A stretch of 64,000 bases of DNA. Source: Pycnopodia helianthoides. Its lineage: Eukaryota; Echinodermata; Asteroidea; Forcipulatida; Asteriidae. The position numbers and the translations under genes were made by a program. The notes below the pieces were generated by a model. The model was given only the letters and a program-made list of their open reading frames with translations, searched no databases and had not been told where the DNA came from. The DNA lies in contig CM063244.1 in the NCBI GenBank assembly GCA_032158295.1, forward strand, positions 1,349,148 through 1,413,147. The letters run 5' to 3'. Position 1 is the first letter of the stretch, and every line of letters begins with the position of its first letter. Below, in pieces: positions 46,401-58,400 of the stretch.

Positions 46401-49400
46401 TGATGTTTCATGTTGAAAACTTGGGTGAGTGGAATGAAGTAACAAAAACCAACACTGGTATTCATGTACCATCCCTTGAATAAAATAAAAAAAAAGAACT
46501 GAACTAGTGCGAGTGAATAATGCACATATGTCCATTTCTATTTAAAGACTTGCATAATATGCGTTGCTGGTCAATTTGCATGTGTAGAATCTATTAATTG
46601 GTTTAGTAAGTGGATCAACATACACGTTGTGTAATGTGCCCTTTGTAATGTGCTCTTTGTAATTATGCAATGGGTCTTAGGAACTCAAACAAATTGTACA
46701 ACCTCTAAATGGGACAAAGGGGTACCTTCACAAGATTCCTTTTTACGTACAATTTACTAAATGCTGGCAAAGCATTTTTGTTGTTTTCCCCTCAGAACAT
46801 TTTCTTAAATTTGTTTTCTTTTGGCGAAAAATCAGGCAGCGCAGCTTTAAGAAACAACTAGATAATATTAAGGTATTCAAGGACATCTACGATTCCATTT
46901 CGTGTGCATAACAAATGGGGGACTTTAGGGACGCTAGGTGGCAGCAGACTTACCAAGTAAATTTACATTAGTTACAAAGTTATGAGTATGCGCAAATTTC
47001 CAAGAATGATTTAACCTGGCAAGTCTGTTATAACTCTGTCACTGTGTAATTTGTCTAGTTTATAGTTCTCTTTATTTTTTAAACTCCTTAAAGGCCCTGT
47101 ACACTATTGGTAAGATTCGAAAAACACAATGTTCACAGATTCACACATAACTTACATGATTTAAAGTAAGTAACGGTAGAAAGGGTTCCTTAAAATATTT
47201 CTGCCTAAAATGCTATCGTTTCTGAGAAACGAGTAAAACAATAGTAATTATCGCGCGCGATAATTTGAAAAAACAGAAAACACATAAGATCTCTTTTCAC
47301 TTTTTTCTCATGACCTCGATGACCAATTGAGCTCAAACTTTCACAGGTTTGTTTGTTCATGCATTATGTTGAATCACACAAAATGTGGACACTGATTTTG
47401 AGCTGTTACCAAAAGTGTACAATACCTTTAGGCCTAAATCTATTTTACATTATTTTTAAAACTCCTTCTTATATCTATTTTACATTTTATCTCTATATGA
47501 TTTTATTGTAAGATGCACACTGGAAAAACAATTCAACATGTTTCTTAACGTGAGTTTTATAATAAATTGAATTGAATTGACTTAAGTCTGCTGCCACCTA
47601 GCCTCACCAAATGTCTTCCATTGGTGACATTGCAAAAAAAAAAGTCCATGCAATCGGGAGAGCTAAGTCCTCAATTTAACAGGTCTACATCTACTCTACA
47701 AAACGTTCAATGTATACACAATGTATACACTGCGTGTGCTTTTAGTGTTTGTATTAGGTAACGACGTTGATTTATGCCGTCCCGATGAGTAATTTTCAAT
47801 TTTTTTTTTCCCGTGACGGAAAATAACTGGGGAGGTGACTAATCGTGTTCTTGGAATTTCATTCTGGAACATCAGATAACTGATTTTGGAAAAAATTGCT
47901 ACATTTTTTTTTTTGCTGACATGGCTGATGGTGATTTTTAAAGTGAAACTTGGACTCTTTCGGCCTTGATTCATCTGAATGATAACACGCCTGGAAAATG
48001 TTAACCAAATACACCAGGGCTCGAATTTTAAACTGGTCTGCTGGCCCGAGGCCAGTGATTTTAGCATGGGGCCAGTAAACTCGTGTCCGGACAAGTCCGG
48101 CGGTCTTGTGTTTGGGTTCAAATGTTGACTTTCAGTCTGATACATACAATTCTGTTGATTATCGAAGACTACTTACCCATAATATACAAATGAGATAATT
48201 CTTCTCTTAGTGCTTTTTTCAAATTCAAACAGTTCAATTATTAACCTGTGTAGGCCTTTTTTTCTTCTCACTTAAATTCTGGTCTTGTACTCAAAATTCC
48301 GGTCCAGTAAATATTTTGAGAGATACAAGCCCTGCGGTCTTGTGAGTTTTCCCCCCAAATTCTAGCCCTGTACTCACTAGAATGTACAGTACAATCAGCT
48401 ATATTTTTAAACAATAATGTACATCATGAAAACGATTGCTGTGTAATCTCCATAAGGGTATAAGGGTCAATGCAATCGCTACAATCGCCGTCGTCCTTCC
48501 AGACTAAAGAAAGAAAAAAAAAAAAAAAAGTATAGTCGCTACTTCCCGAGATGTATTTTGGCGAGGCCGGAAATGAAGGCTTACACGTTGCGTAGTAGTA
48601 GTCAGCGACATCACTAGAGAGTTGACCAAAAAAAAATCTATCCGTTGATTCCCAGAAGGGGGGGGGGGGGGTTCGTGTGGTGTGTCGTTGACAATCATCA
48701 TCGCGAGCAGTTAACCGGGGATAAGGGACGATGGTTGACAATGAAACGATACGACGGGGTTGAAATGATAGTCGGCGATGGCGGTACATGTATACGATGT
48801 CTCGATAGTACAGCCATTTGGGAAATCATGACGGGGGAACTGTGTGTTAGAACGTAAGCCACCGTTGATTTTCGTTTGTTGAGATTTTGAGCAAGGGTTG
48901 AGGGCAGTGTGCAACGTAGATTGTGGGTGCTTTTGTTTGTTTCAAATTGGGTGTCTGTGGTGGGGGTTGTTTGTCGCCAAGTTATTTTTGTATGCAAGCT
49001 TGTCGCCGATTTTTGTGCAAAGAGGATTTTTGAGCAACGTTTGAGGACACAGGGGAATTTAATTTGTTGAGGTTTGTTTTGTTTCTTGGTTGTCTGCTCG
49101 ACGGTTGTTTGTCGCAACATTGTTCCATTCCAAAGGGGCTTTGGAAGATATGGGATGTTTTTCCTTTTCCTTGGGGGTTGTGTTTTGTGTGATTGGCTTG
49201 GAAAGTGGGCTGTTTGCTCCTGGCTTGGAAGGTAGGGGCTGTTTGCTCCGTGTTTGGGACTGAGCTGTTTTTTTTCTACTTGTGCTTTTGTTTTTGCAAT
49301 GAGAGCAAACATTGATTTCAGTTTTGTAAAGACGATCAATTTACAAGAAAAACAACAACCCATATTCCACCCACACATATACCTTGTCAAACACATTGAA

Positions 49401-52400
49401 CGCACACAGACAGTACATGTAAAGATTGTGTTGTAAAGTAGAGCTGAATGTGTTACATTCATTCGCCCCCTATTTGCATTGAACATGTAGTAGGCCCAGC
49501 CAGCCCTGCACCTCCTAAAGTGTACATTTGCATACAGTTCTTTCAATCCCACAAGAGATTCATTTTTTTTGATTGAATGCCCGTTTTCTTTTCAATGTTT
49601 ATCAAACATTGGTTTAATCCCAACCACTGTATCAGGTGTCTTGTAGGCTCCCTGCTGCATGTCTCAGAATGCAATCAGGGGATTCTGTTTAAAGTAGGGT
49701 GTTTTGCACCAACCTCGGCCGCTGGACAGTTATACACCATGTCCGATAAGGGGGGGGGGGGGCAGAAGGTACCCGTCCCCCCAATGTTCCCATACTTTAA
49801 CCCTCTCGTACACCATTTATTTTAAGTGATAAATAAATTATATGGACACACTGTTTGTTTACTCAATTTTGCATCGCAACCCTCCCCCAAATGGTCACAA
49901 TAGCGCCCTCAAGAGTCCTTTTTCCCATTCTGCTAACTGTGTGGCCATGAGATCTTAAGTTCTTGTTTTACAACTATTTTTTTTCTGCAGGGATTTTAAA
50001 CCGGTTGCTACCGACCGGTCGGCGCGTGAAAGAGTTGAAGTTTTTGTTGCTTCACATTTTAGAGAGGCTTTTTTGTTTCCTTCAGGTCTGTGTAAAATAA
50101 GATTTACATGCATATAAATGTGCATGCATGTGTCGTGCCAGAGACAAGAATTGCCTACTGGCTGACCATTCAATATCACCCACTGTGGCACTTAAGCATA
50201 ATTGCTCCATAAAAAGTTGGGAAGGTAGTGCATTCTGCTCTACCAGCCTGGCTCCTACTGGATGGTACCCATGCCTACATCCTTACGAACTGTGAAGAGG
50301 GTAACCCTGTTCAGTCCCATGTACATAGGTAGCAGCGTGCCCGTGGTGACAGTTGATTTGGGTCGACAGCCAAAATCAGTTAAAGGAACATTACAGAATT
50401 GGTTTTTGCTAACAAAACAGTTGCTAGCAGTGTAAGCACTTTATGTAATCCACCATATACATAAACTGACAAACCTGTAGAAGTTTGAGATCGATCGGCC
50501 ATCTGGGTCACGAGAAAATAGTGAAAAACCGATTACACATTTGCCTGAAATCATATAGATTCAACAAACAAATGAAACGCTCACTGAGCAATAAACTCTA
50601 ATCGAAAATTTATTTTTTTAATTTCTCATCAAATATGGCATTTCAGACAGAAATATTACAAGAGATGTTTTCTACTATCATCATCATTAGACCGTGTAAG
50701 TTTTGTAAATCTGTGCTCAAAAAGTATATTTTACAAGTTTTTTTCTTACCAATTCTGTAATGTTCCTTTAAGTGTAGCCATCACCCTAAAGTGGCCGTCC
50801 AGCCTTGTGAGTTAGGCAATATCTCATAATTAAAAAAAAAAATGACTAGTGCATATATCACCAAAAGAAGGGTTATATTGTAAATTAACTTTGTCAAGAG
50901 TGACATACACACACAATGTGTTGCAGTTGCATTGACTGATTACACTACTACATGTATATGATGCAGTTACATTCACAATGCAATGTTAAAGAGAAAAGAT
51001 CGTTAAAAGGGGACATTCTGGTATAATGGGATGTGTGGGGTGGGGATGGGAGGGGGTTGACTCAAAAGGCTTCTCGGTTGGAGACGGGGGGGGTGGTGAA
51101 AGAACGTCTTGTAGGATGGAGTCGATCAATGGACACGAGATAAAGGGAGGAAAGGCGGACGTGAAAGGAGATTGCCGGCGCTGGGAATACGAGTCCTCTC
51201 CGTGTATAATACGGTTACTGGAAATGAATTGAAACAGGAAGCAGAGATTTTGAAGTTCAGGTAGATGGAGGAGGATGAGAAGAAGTGATGGTCAGTTTGA
51301 ATGTGAGGATGAGAAGGGATGGGGGATTGGGGATGGGGGGATGGGGGGGGGTGGGGGTGGGTGTGGGGGATGAACATGCAGTATACAAGATACCTGGGGT
51401 TAGAAAGAGAGAGGGGGAGGAAAATTGTATACAAGGGTTTGCAATGTGGATAAGGGCAAGAAGTACAATGAGATACTGTATACTTGGGTGGCGGGGCGGA
51501 AATAGTTAACAAGATACTCATGGCTGGTGGGGGGGGGGGAGGGGTGGGGGAGTGGATTTAAGATACTAGGAGTTGGCAATGGTAAGGGGGAGTACAGATG
51601 TGTAAGATATTTGGGGAAGGCAAGGGTGCGAGGTGGATGTATACAAGATACTTAGGGTTGATAGGGGGGGGCAGGCAGGAAGTGAATTTATTAAGATACT
51701 TGGGGTGGGCAGTGGGGAGGGGGAAGTGTACAATGTATATAACAATAAGATATTTTGGGAAGGCAAGGGGGCAGGAAGTCGATGTAGACAATAGTCAATG
51801 TAGGCAAGGGAAGGGGGAAGATGTATACAAGATACTCAGATACAAGATACTCAGGGTTGGTAAGGGTTGAAAGTGGATTTAAGATTGGGGTTGGCAGTGG
51901 GGAGGGGGAAGTGTGTATAAGAAATTTGGGTTAGGCAAGGGGGTGGAAAAGTAGATGTAGATACACATGTACAAGATACTTGGGGTTGGCAAAAGGAGGA
52001 AGCGGCTGTATACAACAGGGTGGGCGGGGGAAGTACATGTAGATATATACAAGATGTTTGTTTGTTTGTTTATTAATTTCCACTCAAGTAGACAACAAGT
52101 CATAAATCAACAACTTTGAAGAAAACAATACATATTGAGCGGAGGGCCATCTAGAAACCCTTAGGACATGTACCGATGACCCTATGGCAGTGGGGAGGGG
52201 GAAGTGAATATAAGGAACTTGGGCTAGGCAAGGGGGCGGGTGCTTGGGGTAGGCAAGAGGAGGAAGTGGGTGTATACAATATAATGTACTTAGGGTAGGC
52301 GGGGAAGTAGTATATACAAATATTGACTGCTTCGAGTGGCGTAGTAAAACTGTAGTCACTCGAGGTGATCCCCGGAGCAGCTTATCTTCCCGAGCCTATT

Positions 52401-55400
52401 TCCCCAAGGCGGCTCTGGGGATCACCGAGAGTGACTACAGTTTTACTACGCCAGGAGACAAAGCAGTCAATATTTGTTTTATAACACCTCTTCCTTTGAT
52501 TCTATCTGTATACTTTAATAAAATTAATTCACACTTACGTTAAACAAGAACTGTAAAATCTTACGTTGAAATACCGAGTTTTGACAAAATAAGAGGGTAC
52601 ATGTACCAGACTACTGCTGTTACATGTACGTTCGTTCTCTAAACTGTATTTCAAATGCACATATTTTGTTCATTACACCGGGTTCGAGGTTGTCAAGCAG
52701 CTCGTTTAAATCAATGGTAGTCAATGTAGTCAGGGTACCAGAGTATCCATGCACTAGTACATCGGTTGCTAGGCTATCGTTGAATAGTTAGTTGAATAGT
52801 TCTTTTGGTCGGTGAACATGTACAAGAGTAAAAATACACACAACACCATGTGACACGCTCTCGGCCAATGATCAACAGATAGAATCAAAGGAAGGGTTGT
52901 TATAAATGTGTATACAAAATACCTGGGTTGAGGAATATGAAACAGACTTGAGGTGTAGGCATGAGGAGGAGGAGTATCTCTGTGTTGGCAGGGGAGGGGA
53001 GAGGGGTTGGGAAGTAGATTAGTACATTGTGTAAGATAGGCCTTCTTGGGGGAAAAAGGCAAAGGTTATTACCAGGGCCCAATTTCATGGAGCTGCTTAA
53101 GCAGAAAATATTGCTTAACAGTTTTCTGCTAAGCAGAAATCAGCAGGATACCAGCCACAAATTGTACATGTGACATGGTATTTTGGCAGGTAACCTTATT
53201 CTGGTAAGCACAACTTTGTTGTGCTTAGCTACTTGTTGTGCTTAAGCAGCTCTATGAAATTGGGCCCAGGAATTGTAAAGGGGATCCTATTACTAGATTT
53301 TGGAATAAATGAAGTCACGTACATAGTCATAACTGAATCAAGGATGAGGTGGGTGGGGGGTGGGAAGACCAGGGCCCAATTTCATGGAGCTGCTTAAGCA
53401 GGAAATGATGCTTAACAATTTTCTGCTAAGCTAAGCAGAAATTAGCAGGATGCCAGTCACAAATGGCTCATGTGACATGGTATTTTGGCTGGTAACCTTA
53501 ATCTGGTAAGCATGAATTTTATTGTGCTTAGCTACCTTTTGTGCCTTAATTAAAGCAGCTCTGTGAAATTGGGCCCAGGGGTGGGATAATAGAGCCTAGA
53601 GAGGGAAGATAATAAAAAGAAAAGGGAAGTTGAATGGGAAACTTAGTTTTAAAGGAGACAGCAAATGATGGGGAAGGACTGGGGTTTGAGTGTAATAGTA
53701 ATAGCTAGCATTTATTTAGCGCTTAATACGGGCGTTTCTAAGCGTAGATATATTTTTCCTGCCAGGTACATGTATTTGGGGCTACATTTTTGAAGTACGA
53801 GGCCTATTCATTTATAGCACCATGAAATGGTTTACAAGGTGCTGTGGGGCAATATGCTGTCGATCAAACCAGGAACACCGGGGCAAACCCCTTCTCTTTA
53901 CGATAAGTGCACTGGGTTCTTTTACAGCTGGCATTACACAACACACGGGACCTACGGCTTTACATGTGTACGTCCCATCCGAAGGATGCAGCAATAATGG
54001 TTAAGTGTCTTGCTGAAGGACACAAGTGTCACGACCGGGACTCGAACCCACACTCTGCTGATCAGAACCACCAGAGCTTGAGTCTGGTGTTCCTATCCGC
54101 TCGGCCACGACACGCCACAAAGTGAAGGACTAGCTCAGTTGTTATGAATGATTTCTAGGTCCGGTACATGTACTTCTTGGACGTAACGGCTCAGGCGTGC
54201 CCCTTGGTCGTTGCCTTGGTGCCCTTTACAATGTTCAAGTAGGAACTTGACATCTTCTCTCATGGAGGTGCCCTTAATCAATAAAAAAAACTGCCTCGTC
54301 TTCTAAGAATACTGTAACAGGCCCGAGTTCCTGTGAAGTTGATGCCCGCTGTGGCTTTGAGTATCCAGCCGTACAGATTTTAAAAGGTTATCCCAGTTAT
54401 AATTAAACGCCGTATATGTGTACATGTTCCCTTGAGAAAAATTGCATTGGTACAGATATATCCTGTTTTTTTAAGCGTGATATAATTCCACTGTAAGCCA
54501 CAATTAAGGCCCCTTCACACAAACTGGAGCCCAGGATTAGCAGAAGCCCACAGGCATGACAGGAAATAAATGTGTGTCAACCTATCATGTAGGTTTTCTT
54601 TGAGGATTTTGTATAGGAAACAAACGCTTTTGCTTTTCACATGATTTCATGGGGTGTCGTGGGCAATTGGCGGTGGACTCAAGTTCTGTAGTTTACAGAA
54701 TGTGGGGTGGAATCCTGGCCGGGTCAGTCGCAGTGCGTGTTTCCTTGAGCGAGTCACTTTATCATAATTGCTTCTCTCCACCCAGGAGTACAAATGGGTA
54801 GTAACCTGCGATGGACTTGCATCCTATTCAAGGGGAATAGAAACAATCTCAGTCATTTAATGCCAATGAAACCAGATATAAACGCCAGACCTGATGAGTT
54901 ATATTGGCTCGGGACTGACTTTACTTTTTAAATTGTTTGTTTCACATGATTTGCAAAGGCTCAGAGTACTGTCAGAGTTACTGGTTTCTTTCATTAGAAA
55001 TGCCTAGCTACAGGTTGGAAGATCGAAGCCTTGCATGTGGATTGGGTTTCAGTTCCTACCCGATTACGTGGGTTTCCCCATTTGGGAATTATCTGTCTCC
55101 CACTTAAGAAAAAACAACTTTTTTTTAATAGATGTTAATTTTGCATCAGGGTTGAAGAGTATTGTTTTGTTTTTTTTGCCCATTTTAAGCACTTTATACT
55201 ATTTTTCCGAGTCCTGTGAAAAAACCCCACAGGCATATCACTCGGATGTAAGGGCAAAAGCTAAACAATAATCCAGTTTTCATTGTCTCCTGTTCACCCT
55301 GTGAATGGTGATTGCGCTGTTGGATAATTTGTAATAAAAATAAAATCGATAATTGATGATTGGGGGTAAAAATGAGCCAGAAAATTATGCCATCCTTGGG

Positions 55401-58400
55401 TCCAATTTCATAGAGCTTCTTTCTAAAAGCAATATTGCTTAAAACTTTTCCTGCTCGGGGGGTATTAATTTAACAAGATATTTTCTTGCCTTTTTTGGTG
55501 TTATTCAAAATAGATAATTTCTTGCATTTTTTGTGGTATTAATTTAGCAAGAAAATTTGTTGCATTGTTTGTTGTTATTCAAAATAGATAATTTCTTGCA
55601 TTTTTTTGTGTTGTTAATTTAGCTAGATAATTTATTCCATTTGTTGTGTTATTCAAAATAGATAATTTTTTCCATTTTTCGTGTTGTTAACAAGATAATT
55701 TCTTGAATTGTTTGAGAATTAAGTTCAACGAGGTAATTTTTTCATTTTACAATGTTTTAGGGGGTATTGATTCAATAAGATAATTTCTTGCATTTTTTTG
55801 TGTCGCCTTCAAAAATGATTTCAACAAGATATTTTCTTGCAATCGTTGGATTATAACGAGACAATGTCTTGCATCTTTTTGTTTGATTACAGTTGGACAA
55901 TGCGGACGAGCAAGCAGCCCAGATCAGGCGAGAACTGGACGGGAGACTGAAGCAGGCAGAAGATCTTGCCAGGGTAGGTCCCGAAATGGCGTCATTCATT
56001 CGCTGCTCATTGCGCAAATCGCTCTGTCCATGATATCTATCATATATCATATCAAAAGTGTGTGTGTCATACTACCTTTACTTGTCAAGATAAGGGGTCA
56101 GGGGTTCAATGTCATGGCTGTGCTTACCGCTGAATTCTGCGCTTACGATAACAATAAGTGCACAGCCACAATCATGGGTACACTTTTTGTTACAAAGACA
56201 CCAAATGAACGACACATAAATATTGAGTAACTCTTTGCAGATCTTGTTTTCGACAAACTCAAGTATTTTCTACTCTTCATTCACACACTGCTGGTTAATC
56301 AATTTACAAGAAACATTGAAATACCTGTTACATCACTGGTTTTCAAAGTGTTGTTCATAACATGGACACGAAAAAAAATGTGTACCCATGATTGTGGCTG
56401 TGCACATTACTAATAAATAAAAAATCAAAAACATTCTTATATAGCGCATATCGCCGTGAGGTCCCTATGCGCTGTAAAGGGGAAAATAACAATTGTACAA
56501 AGTTAAACAGATATGTTTTCATCCGGGTTGTGAGTTGTTCTGATGTTTCAGCCTGTTTAACAACCTCTGGAAGACTGTTCCATAACTGAGCTGCGATCAC
56601 CATTCTCCGCTTACAGGGCAAGCGCCAAATGTCTGCGCTAGCTGTGTAAGCCAAGAAATAGCTAGCAATTTAGGGCATGCACGCGCACAAGCAAAAACTC
56701 GCTGCTAACCTGTGAAATACGCTTGACGTAAGTGCGGAATTCCTTGCTTCTGTAAGCGCTGGTTCTTTGCTAAGCAGAGCCATGAAATTGGGCCCCGGGG
56801 TTGTCTCAGCAGTTTCTTTCCCCGCCTTTTACTTCTGTGGACCCAGGTTCGAATCCCACCTCAGCATGTGGTTCGGGTCTCCAGTCCCTGCCTGATTGCG
56901 TGGGTTTTCCCCCCATTGGGGTTTTCCTCCTACACGCATCTAAAACTGAACATTTCGGCTCGTTTCCTATATTCATCCTGTTAATTGGCACTAACAGTGC
57001 CGTTGGGTGTGTAAATAAACATGTCATGTAAAAGTTTGCAATTAGTAAATAATAAATCGACTAAAAATAAACCTGTTTCTACAGCCCTTTTCATATTTTG
57101 TCCGGTTTGATTTCATTTAAAGTAATGCTCTCTGTGACCGCCCACCAAATCAAGCCTGGAGGTTCATGATGTATTACATGACGTCACTGGTGGAATGGAA
57201 AATCTCAAGTAATGTTTTGCTACCACAAACAGTACAGGCCTGTATGGTAGCAGTGAACTTCTTTGGTTACGTTCCTTGGCCCACCAGTGACACTTTCATC
57301 ATGAGCAAGGCCTGTTTTTTTATGGGAGTTCCCAAACAGCAGTGTCTTCAATGGAATGAAGTTATAAAACAATAATATAAAGGGAACAGGAACAAGTCTA
57401 TTCTTTGCTGATTCATTATTTATTGTCAAGTTGGGAAACTGACTTGGGTAAATATTTCAATAATTTGTGGTTGAACAGAGAAAAAAATGACGTAGAGCGG
57501 GACGTCAACTGCGACCTCCAGATTAACGTGCCGGGCTCCACCAACTGAGCTATCTAGCCCAATGTTGTTGGTCTCCCTATTTTGTCAATACATTTTACAG
57601 TTGAATGGCTTCTGACTGGCACCCCCGAACAAAAATTATGACAAAATAGGGAGAGCCGCCAACAATAGGGCTAGATAGCTCAGTTGGTAGAGCGCCGACT
57701 TGTTCAACCGGAAGTTCAAGTCCCACTCTAGTCGATTTTTCTTTGTTCAGCCCCAAATCATTATTTATCAATTACAAACTTTAACATGGCATATGGACAT
57801 GGTAGCACGGCACACATGTTATTCCTACATGGTTGTGCATACATTATAATGAATGACAGCATCTAATGTTACCGATGATGATGATGGTTATAAAGTTGCA
57901 CAGCTTCGGAACTTCAACTATGAAGACATTGGGTAACATAATACTGCAAAATTTGGTCAGTATTCACTGCACATGCTTTGGAAAAAACAAATCTGTTTTT
58001 AGACTTCTAAAGCAACTATGCCTTAACGACTGATTTTGTTCTTAATGTGATTTCCATTTTATAGCGCTGCACCTAGCACAAGGAGAAGGCGCTTACTGGA
58101 AGCAAATGAATGACGTAACAATGTAAATTCATGGTGAACGCGCAAGTTGGCCGTCTGATTTTCTCGCTAACCTGTGAAAAACGCCTGCCTGCCCTTAAGC
58201 GAAATTCCCTGCAAATCAAAGCAGAAAAATTTGCTTACAGTTTAGCAGCTCTATGAAATTGGCTGGTTACTTTCTTACTTTCATTACCTTCAGTGTTTTC
58301 AGTGGCAATCAGCCATTTTCATAGAGCTGCCAAACGAAAAGCAACATTTTTCTGCTTAGATTTCCTGAAAACTCTGCTTAAGATGATTGATCACACAGGT

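Larger units (their letters stand above)
25420..55892 (+). other. CADPS: CADPS intron 1 (30.5 kb)
   Basis: It is bounded by GTGAGA and GATTACAG. It is filled with SINEs, MITEs, minisatellites and single-copy AT-rich DNA. No exon of another gene is recognisable on either strand. The reading frames in it are short, repeat-derived or compositional. Confidence 0.85.
56098..56798. mobile_element. MITE family E, split by two later insertions
   Basis: The left end GGGGTTCAATGTCATGGCTG with TGCTTACCG and the right end GCAGAGCCATGAAATTGGGC are the family E termini. The interior is interrupted at 56158 by a family F MITE and next to it by a LINE 3' fragment. Confidence 0.7.

Noticed and set aside
48646..48856. 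Alternative first coding exon of CADPS
   Set aside because: The possible donor leaves the frame in phase 2, while CADPS exon 2 needs phase 0; only a non-coding use would fit and nothing shows it.
48698..49552. 284-codon minus-strand open frame
   Set aside because: The strand is A/C-rich and so poor in stop codons; the product is low-complexity (Lys, Thr, Gln, Pro) and matches nothing known. No supporting splice or promoter signal.
51126..52359. Proline-rich minus-strand frames in the G-rich region
   Set aside because: They follow the C-rich strand of a degenerate minisatellite and break into many short frames.
54030..54116. A class II (Leu/Ser) tRNA gene on the minus strand
   Set aside because: Same module heads several dispersed SINEs and lacks a paired acceptor stem.
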